From contig NZ_QEKW01000017.1 of assembly GCF_003096675.1 (NCBI RefSeq), positions 1-64,000 of the forward strand: DNA of 64,000 nucleotides. The letters are read 5' to 3'. The stretch is from Actinomycetospora cinnamomea (GTDB lineage: Bacteria > Actinomycetota > Actinomycetes > Mycobacteriales > Pseudonocardiaceae). The notes under the pieces are model-generated. The model searched no databases. It was not told the origin of the DNA and saw only the letters and a list, made by a program, of their open reading frames with translations. Positions within the stretch are counted from its first letter, which is position 1. Each line of letters begins with the position of its first letter. A program made the position numbers and the translations under genes. This document shows positions 25,775-34,365 of the stretch, piece after piece.

Positions 25775-27184
25775 ATGGGCAGGACGGCGTCGGCGCGAGC
25801 GCTCGTGCCCGCGTCCCGGGCGACCGCAGCATGGCCGGTCGACGAGACGCGGGCACGGCGGCTGCTCGGACGCCTCTGCGCGTGGATGATCGTGCTCCCC
25901 GTCGACGCGGTGGCGATACTGACGCCCGCGCTGCTGGTCCCCGAGCAACTCCTGGGCCTGGAGGCGCTGGCGGTCGTCGGTCTCGCCCTGCTCACGGGAG
26001 GACGGCGCTACCGGGCGCGGCTGCACATCAGCGTCCTGGATGACCTGCCGACCCTCCTGGCCAACCTCCTCGCCGCCATCGGGCTGGTCGTCGGTGTGCT
26101 CCTGCTCCTCCGTGGAGACGTCACCACCTTCCTGCCGGCGGCCTTCCTCGGGGCCGGGCTCGTCGTCGTCGGGCGGACGATCACCACTCAAGCGATCCGT
26201 GTCGCCCGCACCCGCGGCCTGGTGGCCCGGCCCACGGTGTTCGTCGGCGGCGGCGGGCTGACCGGCCACCTGGCCGAGCTGCTGGTCGAGCAGCGCAAGT
26301 ACGGGTTGCGGCCGATCGGCTTCGTCGACGACCGCGCCCGCCCCGAGGCGGAGCGCGTGATCCCGCGACTGGCCGACTTCGAGGACCTCGCCGAGGTCGT
26401 CGCGTCCTGCGGTGTCCAGGTCATCATCGTCTCCGAGACCGACATCGCCGAGCCGCGGCTCGTGGAGCTGGTGCGCCGCCCGCCCTGCCGCCCGTGCGAC
26501 CTGCTCGTCGTGCCCCGGCTCCACAGCCTCTGCACCCAGGCCGTGCAGGGCGACCACATCGCGTGCATCCCGATCATGCGGATCCGCACCCCCTCACTGC
26601 GCGGACCGTCCGCGGTGCTCAAGCGGTCGTTCGACGTCGTGTTCGCCGCGGTGACCCTGGTGCTCCTGGCCCCCGTCCTCGGGGCCTGCACCCTCGCCGT
26701 GCGGATCGAGACCGGGGGGAGCCCGCTGTTCCGGCAGGAGCGCGTCGGGCGTGACGGCCGGGTCTTCACCTGCCTGAAGTTCCGCACCCTGGCGCCCCGG
26801 TCCGGGGAGGAGTCCGCGACGCTCTGGTCGGTCGCCACCGACCCGCGCGTGGGACCGGTCGGGCGGTTCCTGCGCCGCACGTCGCTCGACGAGCTCCCGC
26901 AGCTGTGGAACATCCTGCGCGGGGACATGACGACGGTCGGCCCCCGCCCCGAACGTCCCTACTTCGTCGAGAAGTTCGCCGCCGAGCTGCCCGGCTACGG
27001 CCTGCGCCACCGCGTCCCGTCGGGCCTGACGGGGCTGGCGCAGGTCAGCGGCCTGCGCGGCGACACGTCGGTCGCCGACCGGGCGCGCTTCGACAACTTC
27101 TACATCGAGAACTGGTCGCCGTGGCTCGACGTGAAGGTCCTGCTGCGCACCGTCATCGAGGTCGTGTTCGCCCGTGGCCGTTGA
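25775..27184 (+). CDS. Polyprenyl-phosphate sugar-1-phosphate transferase (priming GT)
   Basis: The 469-residue protein has about five N-terminal membrane helices and a Rossmann-like middle (VFVGGGGLTGHLAELL). Its C-terminal bacterial sugar-transferase domain carries KRSFDVVFAAVTL, FRQERVGRDGRVF, CLKFRTL, RRTSLDELPQLWNILRGDM, VGPRPERPYFV and LTGLAQVSG. It places the first sugar-phosphate on undecaprenyl phosphate. Start 25775 has GGGCGGAGG upstream. It overlaps the next gene by 11 nt and heads the operon. It is the only priming enzyme in the window, so it may serve both exopolysaccharide loci. Confidence 0.9.
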   Translation: MGRTASARALVPASRATAAWPVDETRARRLLGRLCAWMIVLPVDAVAILTPALLVPEQLLGLEALAVVGLALLTGGRRYRARLHISVLDDLPTLLANLLAAIGLVVGVLLLLRGDVTTFLPAAFLGAGLVVVGRTITTQAIRVARTRGLVARPTVFVGGGGLTGHLAELLVEQRKYGLRPIGFVDDRARPEAERVIPRLADFEDLAEVVASCGVQVIIVSETDIAEPRLVELVRRPPCRPCDLLVVPRLHSLCTQAVQGDHIACIPIMRIRTPSLRGPSAVLKRSFDVVFAAVTLVLLAPVLGACTLAVRIETGGSPLFRQERVGRDGRVFTCLKFRTLAPRSGEESATLWSVATDPRVGPVGRFLRRTSLDELPQLWNILRGDMTTVGPRPERPYFVEKFAAELPGYGLRHRVPSGLTGLAQVSGLRGDTSVADRARFDNFYIENWSPWLDVKVLLRTVIEVVFARGR

Positions 27185-30100
27185 CGCGGCGCCCGGCGCT
27201 CCCCCCACGGACCGGGCCGGGGCGGCGGACGAGCGGCGGGCACCCCGCCGCCGCACGTGGTCGGTGGTGCTGGTCCCGCTCGCCGGGCTGGTCGCCGCCC
27301 TGCACGTGGTGCTGCGTCGCCCGAGCCTGCTCGTGGTCGCCGTGCTCGCGGGGTCCGGGGTGCCGATCATCCCCGCGGACGACGACGCGGGCTCGATCAC
27401 CGTCGGCGACGTCGCGTCCGTGCTGCTCTGCGCCGCGCTCGTCGGGGTGCTCCTCGGGAGGCGCCGGCCGGTCCTGCCGCGGCGCGCGGCGCTGCTGCTC
27501 GGGGCGGTCGCGCTCGCCGCCGTGGTGTCGACCGTGACCTCGGTCGACCCGGCGGGGAGCCTGCCCGGCCTGCTGCGGTGGCTCCAGCTCTTCGTGCTCG
27601 TGCCGCTCGGCGTGGTCCTGGTGATCCGCGACCGTGTCGACGAGGTCCTCGTCGGCGCGGGGGTCGTGGGCGCCGCCGTGGTCCAGGGCGTCGTCGGCGT
27701 GGTGCAGGCGGCCACCGGCACCGGGGCGTCCTACGGCGGCGAGCCGATCCGCGCCGTCGGCACCTACGGCGCCGACGACATCATGGGCATGGCCACCGTG
27801 GTCAGCTTCGGGCTGCTGGTGGCCCTGGCCGTCGCGCTCGGGCGCGGCCCCCGAGGGGTCCGGGTCGCTGCGGGGATCGTGGCCCTCGGCCTCGTCGTGC
27901 CGCTGCTCATGTCCTACAGCCGCGGCTCCTGGATCGGCGTGCTCGTGGGCGCCTTCGTCGTCGTGCTCGTCGCCCGCCGGCGCGCCCTCGCCGTCGGGGC
28001 GGTCGGCCTCGCCGCCGCCGGGGTGATCGTCGTGGGGCTGGGCTCGGGACCCACCGAGCTGGGCCGGCCGAACCTGGTGCAGGAGCGCGCGACCTCGATC
28101 GTCGCGTCCGTCTCCGGGCAGGCCGACCAGTCGGTCGGCGACCGCTACGGGCTCTGGCAGGCCGCGACGGGCATCTGGGCGGAGCACCCGGTCAGCGGCA
28201 TCGGGCTGCGCGCGTTCCCGGAGGGCCGGGACGCCCACGCCCCGCTCGCCCTCTCCAGCGGCAGCGACGTCCAGCTCTCGGGCGAGCGGTTCCACCGCGA
28301 GCCCCTGCTCAGCCCGCACAGCCTGTACCTGCTCGTCCTGGCCGAACAGGGCGTCCTCGGCGCGATCGCGCTGGTGGCCCTGCTCGTGGTCGCCCTCGTC
28401 GCGGGGCTCCACCGGGCCGTGCGCAGCGTGCGCGGCGGGGGCGGCGCGAGCGGCGTCGCGGCGTGCGGGCTCCTGGTCTTCCTGCTCGTCACGTTCGTCT
28501 ACGGCGACATCGGCGGCCCCTCGAGCACCGCCATCGCCGTCGGCCTGGGCCTGACGCTGTGGTGGTCGCTCGGGTCCCGCCACCCCGGCGAGCCGGTCCC
28601 CACCCCGGCGATCCGGCTCCGGCCCGAGCCGGGCGCGGCGACACCCACCCCGGCGAAGGTCACCGGCCCTCCGGACGGGGCGGGCACGTCCTCCCGGTCG
28701 GGCCGCTTCCTGGTGCGCGCATCGATCCTGTCGATCGCGCTCGTGACGTTCGGCTCGCTGCTCGGGCTCGTCCGCGACCTGCTCGTCGCCGGCCTCTTCG
28801 GCGCCACGGCGCAGACCGACGCGTTCCTGCTCGGCTGGATGGTCACCGAGACCGCGCAGCCGCTGCTCATCGAGGGCGCGATGGCGCTGGTGTTCGTGCC
28901 GGCCTTCGTCCGGGCCGCCGCCGCGGAGGACCCGAAACGGGCCCTGCGCGAGCTGGTGGAGCGCTCGCTGCCCGCGATCGCCCTGGTGCTCGTGGCCCTC
29001 TCGGTGCTCGTCGTGATCTTCGCCCCGTTCCTCGTCGGGGTCATCGCGCCCGGGCTCGCCGATCCGGCACTCGCGGCGACGAGCATGCGGGTCGCGGCGC
29101 TCGGCCTGGTGTTCATCGGGGTCGCCGGCTACCTCAGCGCGTTCCTGCGCGGGCACGACGTCTTCGGCCCCCCGGCGGCGGTGAGCACCGCGTGCAACGT
29201 CGGGCTCATCGTCACGCTGGTCGCCCTGCACCAGCGCATCGGCGTGCTCGCCGCGGTGATCGGCATCGTCGTGGGCACCGTCTGCATGGTCGCGGTGCTC
29301 CTCCCGAGCGCCTGGCGCCGCGTGCCGTGGCCTCGGCGGATCCGCCGCTTCGACGCCGTGGTCCTCGCGGCCCTCCTGCCCGTCGGCGCCTACATCCTGC
29401 TGCGCCAGGGCCAGATATACATCGAGCGCTTCCTCGGGTCGTGGCTGGAGCCGGGGTCGATCTCGCACCTCAACTACGCGCAGAAGGTCGGGCAGCTCCC
29501 CGCGACGCTCGCGCTGCTCATCGCGACCGTGACGTTCCCGGTGCTCGCGCGCAGCGCCGCCGCCGGGCGCACCGACCGGGTGCGCGCCCGCCTGGTGACC
29601 GACCTGCACGTCATCACCGCGATCGTCCTTCTCTCCACCGCCTTCCTCGTGCTCTTCGCCGGGCCCGTCGTCGACCTGCTCCTCGGCCGCGGCAACTTCA
29701 CGCCCGAGGACGTCTCGGCCACCGCGGGCATCCTGCAGGTCTACGTCCTCGGGCTCGTCGGGCAGGGCGTCGTCGAGGTGCTGTGCCGGTCGTTCTTCAG
29801 TCGCGACCGTCCGTCCTGGTACCCCGCGGTGGTCATGGTCGGCGGGCTCGTGGTCACCGCCGTGGTCGGCGCGCTCCTGCTCGGCTCCCTCGGGGCGCCC
29901 GGCATCGCCCTGGCGAACGCGGCCGGCATCACCGCCGTCGCCCTCCTGCTCGTCCCCGGCTCCGGCCTCGACCTCGACCGCCGCGCGCTCCCGCGCCTGG
30001 CGCGGTCGGCGAGCCTGCTTCTCCTGCCGACCGCCGCCGCGGCCGCGGCGGGAGTGTTCCTCGCCGGGGTGCTCGACGGCGCCCCACCGCTCCGGGCCGT

Positions 30101-30224
30101 GCTCGTCGGCGGGACCGGCATGACGATCGCCTTCGGCCTCGTGCTGCTCGCCCACGAGCGCTGGATGCCGGGCCGCGCGCTGCTCGCCCGGGCGCGGACC
30201 TCGACCCCGGAGGAGGTCCGATGA
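27174..30224 (+). CDS. Wzy-like polymerase fused to MurJ-like flippase
   Basis: One uninterrupted 1016-residue frame joins two membrane machines. Residues of about 30-470 form an O-antigen-ligase/Wzy-type region with about ten helices and the motif MSYSRGSWIGVLVGAF. Residues of about 475-508 are a Pro/Thr/Gly linker. Residues of about 510-1016 are a MurJ/MviN-like lipid flippase (FGSLLGLVRDLLVAGLFGATAQTDAF begins it). No stop or start cluster splits the halves. The GTG at 27174 overlaps the priming transferase. A fusion of this kind would physically couple export and polymerisation of the lipid-linked repeat unit. Confidence 0.88.
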   Translation: MAVDAAPGAPPTDRAGAADERRAPRRRTWSVVLVPLAGLVAALHVVLRRPSLLVVAVLAGSGVPIIPADDDAGSITVGDVASVLLCAALVGVLLGRRRPVLPRRAALLLGAVALAAVVSTVTSVDPAGSLPGLLRWLQLFVLVPLGVVLVIRDRVDEVLVGAGVVGAAVVQGVVGVVQAATGTGASYGGEPIRAVGTYGADDIMGMATVVSFGLLVALAVALGRGPRGVRVAAGIVALGLVVPLLMSYSRGSWIGVLVGAFVVVLVARRRALAVGAVGLAAAGVIVVGLGSGPTELGRPNLVQERATSIVASVSGQADQSVGDRYGLWQAATGIWAEHPVSGIGLRAFPEGRDAHAPLALSSGSDVQLSGERFHREPLLSPHSLYLLVLAEQGVLGAIALVALLVVALVAGLHRAVRSVRGGGGASGVAACGLLVFLLVTFVYGDIGGPSSTAIAVGLGLTLWWSLGSRHPGEPVPTPAIRLRPEPGAATPTPAKVTGPPDGAGTSSRSGRFLVRASILSIALVTFGSLLGLVRDLLVAGLFGATAQTDAFLLGWMVTETAQPLLIEGAMALVFVPAFVRAAAAEDPKRALRELVERSLPAIALVLVALSVLVVIFAPFLVGVIAPGLADPALAATSMRVAALGLVFIGVAGYLSAFLRGHDVFGPPAAVSTACNVGLIVTLVALHQRIGVLAAVIGIVVGTVCMVAVLLPSAWRRVPWPRRIRRFDAVVLAALLPVGAYILLRQGQIYIERFLGSWLEPGSISHLNYAQKVGQLPATLALLIATVTFPVLARSAAAGRTDRVRARLVTDLHVITAIVLLSTAFLVLFAGPVVDLLLGRGNFTPEDVSATAGILQVYVLGLVGQGVVEVLCRSFFSRDRPSWYPAVVMVGGLVVTAVVGALLLGSLGAPGIALANAAGITAVALLLVPGSGLDLDRRALPRLARSASLLLLPTAAAAAAGVFLAGVLDGAPPLRAVLVGGTGMTIAFGLVLLAHERWMPGRALLARARTSTPEEVR

Positions 30225-30943
30225 CGGCCCGCTGGCCCTGGATCCTCATGTACCACTCGGTGGGCCCCACCGACGACGACCCGTTCCACGTGACGGTCTC
30301 GCCCCGCCGCTTCCGCGCGCAGATGGACGCGCTGCGACGGGCCGGGCGACGCGGGGTCTCGATGCGGACCCTGCTGGCGACCCCGCCCGGGCCGCTGCGC
30401 GACCGGATGGTGGGCCTGACCTTCGACGACGGTTACGCCGACTTCGCCGACGTCGTCGTCGATGTCCTCGACGAGTACGGCTTCGACGCCACGGTCTACG
30501 TCGTCGCCGGACGGCTCGGGAGGACGAACGACTGGGAGTCCGCCGGCGCGGTCAAGCCGCTGATGACGCCGGCCCGTCTCCGCGAGGTCGCCGCCCTCGG
30601 CATGGAGGTCGCCGCGCACGGGGTGGCGCACCGGCCCCTCGCCGGGCTCGCGCCGGAGGACCTCGAGCGGGAGGTGGTGGAGAGCCGGCTGGTCCTCGAG
30701 GACGTCCTCGGCGCCCGGGTCACCGGCTTCGCCTACCCCTACGGGTCGGTCGACCTGCCGGCGCACGCCGCGGTCCGCGAGGCCGGCTACGAGCACGGGG
30801 TCGCGGTGCGCCGGGCGCCCCGCCGCGACGTCTGGACGATCCCCCGCACCTTCGTGGGCGAGGCCGACACCCCGGCCCGGCTCGTGGCCAAGTGCGTGCG
30901 GTCGCTGCGGGACCGGACGGGCCACCGGAGGGCCCCGGCATGA
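30221..30943 (+). CDS. NodB-type polysaccharide deacetylase
   Basis: The 240-residue protein has TFDDGYAD with Asp69/70, HGVAH with His133/137 and the downstream YPYG at about 172-175. This is the metal site and fold of CE4 enzymes, which remove N- or O-acetyl groups from glycans. There is no signal peptide, so it may act on the lipid-linked precursor inside the cell. ATGA overlaps bind it to both neighbours. It opens with WILMYHSVG, as does the deacetylase of locus II (PVLMYHSVA). Confidence 0.88.
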   Translation: MTARWPWILMYHSVGPTDDDPFHVTVSPRRFRAQMDALRRAGRRGVSMRTLLATPPGPLRDRMVGLTFDDGYADFADVVVDVLDEYGFDATVYVVAGRLGRTNDWESAGAVKPLMTPARLREVAALGMEVAAHGVAHRPLAGLAPEDLEREVVESRLVLEDVLGARVTGFAYPYGSVDLPAHAAVREAGYEHGVAVRRAPRRDVWTIPRTFVGEADTPARLVAKCVRSLRDRTGHRRAPA

Positions 30944-32070
30944 GGGTCCTCCACGTCATCACCGGCCTGGGCGCCGGCGGCGCCGAGCAGCAGGTCCGCC
31001 TGCTGTGCCGGTACTCGGCCGCCGACAGCGAGGTCGCCGTGCTGACCGGACGCGGCGTGGTGGCCGACGGCCTCGTCGACGACGGGGTGCCGGTCCACGC
31101 GATCGGCATGCGCGGCAACCGCGACCTCCGCGGCCTCGTGCGGCTCGTGCGCCTGATGCGCGGCGGGCGGTTCGACCTCGTGCACGTCCACCTCTTCCGC
31201 GCGCAGGTGCACGGCCGGCTCGCGGCGCGCCTCGCCGGCGTGCCGCACGTGATCGCCACCGAGCACAGCCTGGGTGACCGCCTCCTCGAGGGCCGACCGA
31301 CCGGGCGACCCGGGCTGCGTGCCCTCTACCGCGCCGCCGAGCTGCTCGGCGACCACACGGTCGCGGTGTCCGCGACGACCGCCGAGCGGATGCGGCGGTG
31401 GGGCGTGCCGGCCGACCGGATCACGGTGGTCCCCAACGGCGTCGAGGCCGAGCGGCTGGCGTTCCGCCCCGACCTCCGCCGGAGCACGCGGGCGGAGCTC
31501 GGCATCCCCGCCGACGCCCGCGTCGTCGGGACCGTGGGACGGCTCGTGCCCACCAAGCGCGTCGACGCCGTCGTCGACGCCCTCGCGCTGCTGCCGGAGA
31601 CGGTGGGCCTCGTCGTCGGGACCGGTCCGGCGGAGGACGAGCTGCGCGGGCAGGTCGCGCGCCTCGGGCTCGGTGGGCGCGTGGTCCTCGCCGGGGAGCG
31701 CACCGACGTGCCCGGGGTGCTCGCCGCCATGGACGTCTTCGTCTCGGCCTGCCCCGAGGAGACCTACGGCCTGGGGGTGGTCGAGGCGGTCGCCGCCGGG
31801 CTGCCCGTGGCGTACGCCGCCTGCCCGGCGCTCGAGGAACACCCGGCCGACCGGGCGCCCCGGACCCGCCGCGTCGCCGTCGACGCGGCCGCCATCGCCG
31901 CCGCGGTGACCGAGCTGGCCGCGGACCCCGCCGCGGCGGCGCGGGAGCCCGCCCCGGTGGTCGAGCACTACGACATCCGTCGCGTCGCGGCCCGGCTCGA
32001 CGAGGAGTACGCGCGGCTGGGCCGCGCCGACCGGCCCGCCGTCCCGGCCGGAGAGGGAGGAACCCGATGA
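30940..32070 (+). CDS. GT4-family glycosyltransferase
   Basis: The 376-residue protein begins MRVLHVITGLGAGGAEQQVRLL, typical of the GT-B N-terminal domain. It has ATEHSLGDR, AVSATTAERMRRWGV, VPNGVEAERL and TVGRLVPTKRVD in the C-terminal nucleotide-sugar domain. The last motif, SACPEETYGLGVVEAVAAGLPV, holds the retaining-GT4 Glu pair. It should add one sugar of the repeat unit from an NDP-sugar donor. Confidence 0.9.
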   Translation: MRVLHVITGLGAGGAEQQVRLLCRYSAADSEVAVLTGRGVVADGLVDDGVPVHAIGMRGNRDLRGLVRLVRLMRGGRFDLVHVHLFRAQVHGRLAARLAGVPHVIATEHSLGDRLLEGRPTGRPGLRALYRAAELLGDHTVAVSATTAERMRRWGVPADRITVVPNGVEAERLAFRPDLRRSTRAELGIPADARVVGTVGRLVPTKRVDAVVDALALLPETVGLVVGTGPAEDELRGQVARLGLGGRVVLAGERTDVPGVLAAMDVFVSACPEETYGLGVVEAVAAGLPVAYAACPALEEHPADRAPRTRRVAVDAAAIAAAVTELAADPAAAAREPAPVVEHYDIRRVAARLDEEYARLGRADRPAVPAGEGGTR

Positions 32071-33182
32071 GGAGCACGCTCGTACGCAGCCTGGACCGGA
32101 CGGTCCGTCGATGGTGGGTGGTCGTCGCGCTCGCGCTCATCGGGCTCGCGCTCGGGGGCATCTACGCGGCCGCGGTCCCGAAGACCTACAGCGCCACGAG
32201 CTACGTCACCGTCGCCGCCGTCGACCCGGCCAACAGCCAGGCCGCGCTCGGCTTCGCGCAGGCCTTCGGGCGCATCGCCACGGCCCCGCAGGTCCTCGTC
32301 GACGCCTCCGCCGTCGCCGCCATCCCGCTGCCGGAGCTCGCGTCCTCGGCGCGGACCTCGACCTCGCCCGACGCCCCTCTGATCGAGATCACGACGCGGT
32401 CGGTCGACGCGCAACGGGCGACGAACGGGGCCAACGCCATCGCCGGGGCGTTCACCACCTTCGGCAACGCCCGCACGCCCGACACCGGGATGCGGGTCGC
32501 GATCCTCAGCCCCGCCGCGGTGCCGGTCACGCCGTCGAGCCTCAGCGACGGCGCCATCCTCGCGATCGGCGCCGGCGCCGGGGTGCTGCTCGGCGCCCTC
32601 GCCGTCGCGTCGGGCATCGGCACCGTGCCCGAGCGCTGGGGCGCCGCGCCCGCGGCCCCGCGGCCGGCGTCCGGTGGGGAGGGCCCCCGGCCCTCGCCGC
32701 GCCCCAAGGAGCAGGCGGACGAGGCGGCGGCCCAGACAACGGGCGAGACAACGGACGAGACACTGGGCGGGACGAGGCCGGAGACGGGAGCCGAGACGGG
32801 CGCGCGGATCCCCGAGGCGCGCACCCCGGACCCGTCCGAGCCGGGCACGCGCCCGACGCCGCTGCGGCGCCGCGTCGACCTCGAACCGACCACCGAGCGG
32901 ATGCCGGCCTCCGCACTCGCGGCGGCCGCCGCCGGGGCGGCGACGCGCGTCGCGCCGAGCAGCAACGGCGACGCCGCCCCGCGCGTCGAGGAGACGCCGG
33001 ACCCGGACACCACCGACCCGGACACCACCGAGGTCGGGCGGGTCGACGCCGCGCGCACGGACCCGCCGTGGGAGGACGCGGAGGACGCGGAGGACGCGGC
33101 GGGCGATCCGGTCACCGAGCGGGACGACGCCGCGCCCGGCCCCGGCGAGGCGGGGGAGGACCGCGCCCGTGACGACGCGTGA
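32067..33182 (+). CDS. Wzz/YveK-like chain-length protein with long acidic tail
   Basis: The 371-residue protein has two membrane helices (about 17-36 and 170-195) around a periplasmic loop with the polysaccharide co-polymerase pattern YSATSYVTVAAVDPANSQ. The loop is short. A disordered tail of about 175 residues follows, rich in Thr, Glu, Asp and Pro with units such as DPDTTDPDTTE and EDAEDAEDA. No Walker motifs or C-terminal Tyr cluster are present, so the usual BY-kinase partner domain is missing, and no separate BY-kinase gene is visible nearby. Confidence 0.75.
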   Translation: MRSTLVRSLDRTVRRWWVVVALALIGLALGGIYAAAVPKTYSATSYVTVAAVDPANSQAALGFAQAFGRIATAPQVLVDASAVAAIPLPELASSARTSTSPDAPLIEITTRSVDAQRATNGANAIAGAFTTFGNARTPDTGMRVAILSPAAVPVTPSSLSDGAILAIGAGAGVLLGALAVASGIGTVPERWGAAPAAPRPASGGEGPRPSPRPKEQADEAAAQTTGETTDETLGGTRPETGAETGARIPEARTPDPSEPGTRPTPLRRRVDLEPTTERMPASALAAAAAGAATRVAPSSNGDAAPRVEETPDPDTTDPDTTEVGRVDAARTDPPWEDAEDAEDAAGDPVTERDDAAPGPGEAGEDRARDDA

Positions 33183-34365
33183 GGACCGGGCCGCGGTCGC
33201 CGTGGCGGAGCGCGCGCCCGAGGTCGAGGCTCCTGCCTGGACCACCGCGGTGATCACCGACCTCGCGGGGCTGCGCGCGCTGCGCGCGGACCTCGACCGC
33301 CTCTACCGGGCCGACGACCGGGCCATGCCCTTCCTCTCACCCGGTTGGCTCGAGGCGTGGTGGGCGGTCTACGGCCGCCGCGGGCGGTTGCGCCTGGTCA
33401 CCGTGCGGGAGGACGGCGTGCTGCGGGCCGCGGCGCCGTTCCACCTGGTCCGACGCCTGGGGGTGCGAGTCCTCGTCCCCCTCGGGGGAGCCCTCGCCGA
33501 CCACACCGACGTCCTGCTCGACCGGCCGGACCGGGTGGCACCGGTCCTGGTGGAGGCGCTGCTCCCGCTCGCGGACGTGATCGACGCGCCGGAGGTCCCT
33601 CCCACCGCGAACCTGCGACGGCTGGTCGACCACTGGCCGCGGCCGGTGCTCGCGCGACCCTCGTCCACGGCGGCGGTGCTGCCCGCCCTGCCGATGGACC
33701 AGCTCCTCGCCGGCTACTCCTCCCGCACCCGCGGGCATCGCCGCCGCGAGGTGCGCTCCGTGACGGAGGCGGGCGTGCACCACCGGGAGCTGCCGGCCGA
33801 CGAGGTGGGCGGCGGCATCGCCCGGCTCCTCACCCTGCACCGGGACGCGTGGCGCGACCGGTCGATCACGCCCGAGCACACCCGGCCGCGGTTCGCCGAC
33901 TTCCTGACCCGCGCGACGCGCGCGATGGTCCGCTCCGGGGACGCCGCGCTGCTCGAGCACCGCATCGACGACGAGGTGGTCGCGGTGGAGCTCGTGCTGC
34001 TCGGGCGGGACACCGCGGGCGGCTACCTCTACGGTCACCGGCCCGAGCTGCGCTCCACGCTCAACGTCACGGCGATGCTGCTGGCCGCCTCCCTGTCGCT
34101 GGCGGCCCGGCGGGGTCTCGTGGAGTTCAGCATGTTGCGGGGCGGGGAGTCCCACAAGGACCGCTGGCACCCGCGCACCGTGCGCCACGACCGCCTCGTC
34201 CTCCCGCTGCGCGACTCCGTCCGCGCCCGCGCTTACGTGACCGGACGCCGCGCCCTCGCCGCGGCGCGCGGTCGGCTGCGCGAGGACGCCCGGGCCCGCG
34301 CGGTGGTGGAGCGGCTGCGGTCGGGCCGGCGTGTCCTCGGGGAGGTCGGCCGTGGACGCCGATGA
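33169..34365 (+). CDS. CelD/BioF2-like acetyltransferase (GNAT fold)
   Basis: The 398-residue protein fits the GNAT-like family seen in cellulose and exopolysaccharide loci: PFLSPGWLEAWWAVYG near the start, RGHRRREVRSVTEAGV, then LLEHRIDDEVVAVELVLL, AGGYLYGHRPEL and FSMLRGGESHKDRW. It probably transfers an acyl group to a sugar. The GTG start overlaps the previous stop by 14 nt. It is cytoplasmic with no membrane span. Confidence 0.82.
   Translation: MTTREDRAAVAVAERAPEVEAPAWTTAVITDLAGLRALRADLDRLYRADDRAMPFLSPGWLEAWWAVYGRRGRLRLVTVREDGVLRAAAPFHLVRRLGVRVLVPLGGALADHTDVLLDRPDRVAPVLVEALLPLADVIDAPEVPPTANLRRLVDHWPRPVLARPSSTAAVLPALPMDQLLAGYSSRTRGHRRREVRSVTEAGVHHRELPADEVGGGIARLLTLHRDAWRDRSITPEHTRPRFADFLTRATRAMVRSGDAALLEHRIDDEVVAVELVLLGRDTAGGYLYGHRPELRSTLNVTAMLLAASLSLAARRGLVEFSMLRGGESHKDRWHPRTVRHDRLVLPLRDSVRARAYVTGRRALAAARGRLREDARARAVVERLRSGRRVLGEVGRGRR

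Noticed and set aside
27153..30155. 1000-codon minus-strand frame
   Set aside because: Opposite the fusion gene, full of His/Arg/Gly/Glu typical of antisense reading of GC-rich membrane genes. The plus strand has clear families.
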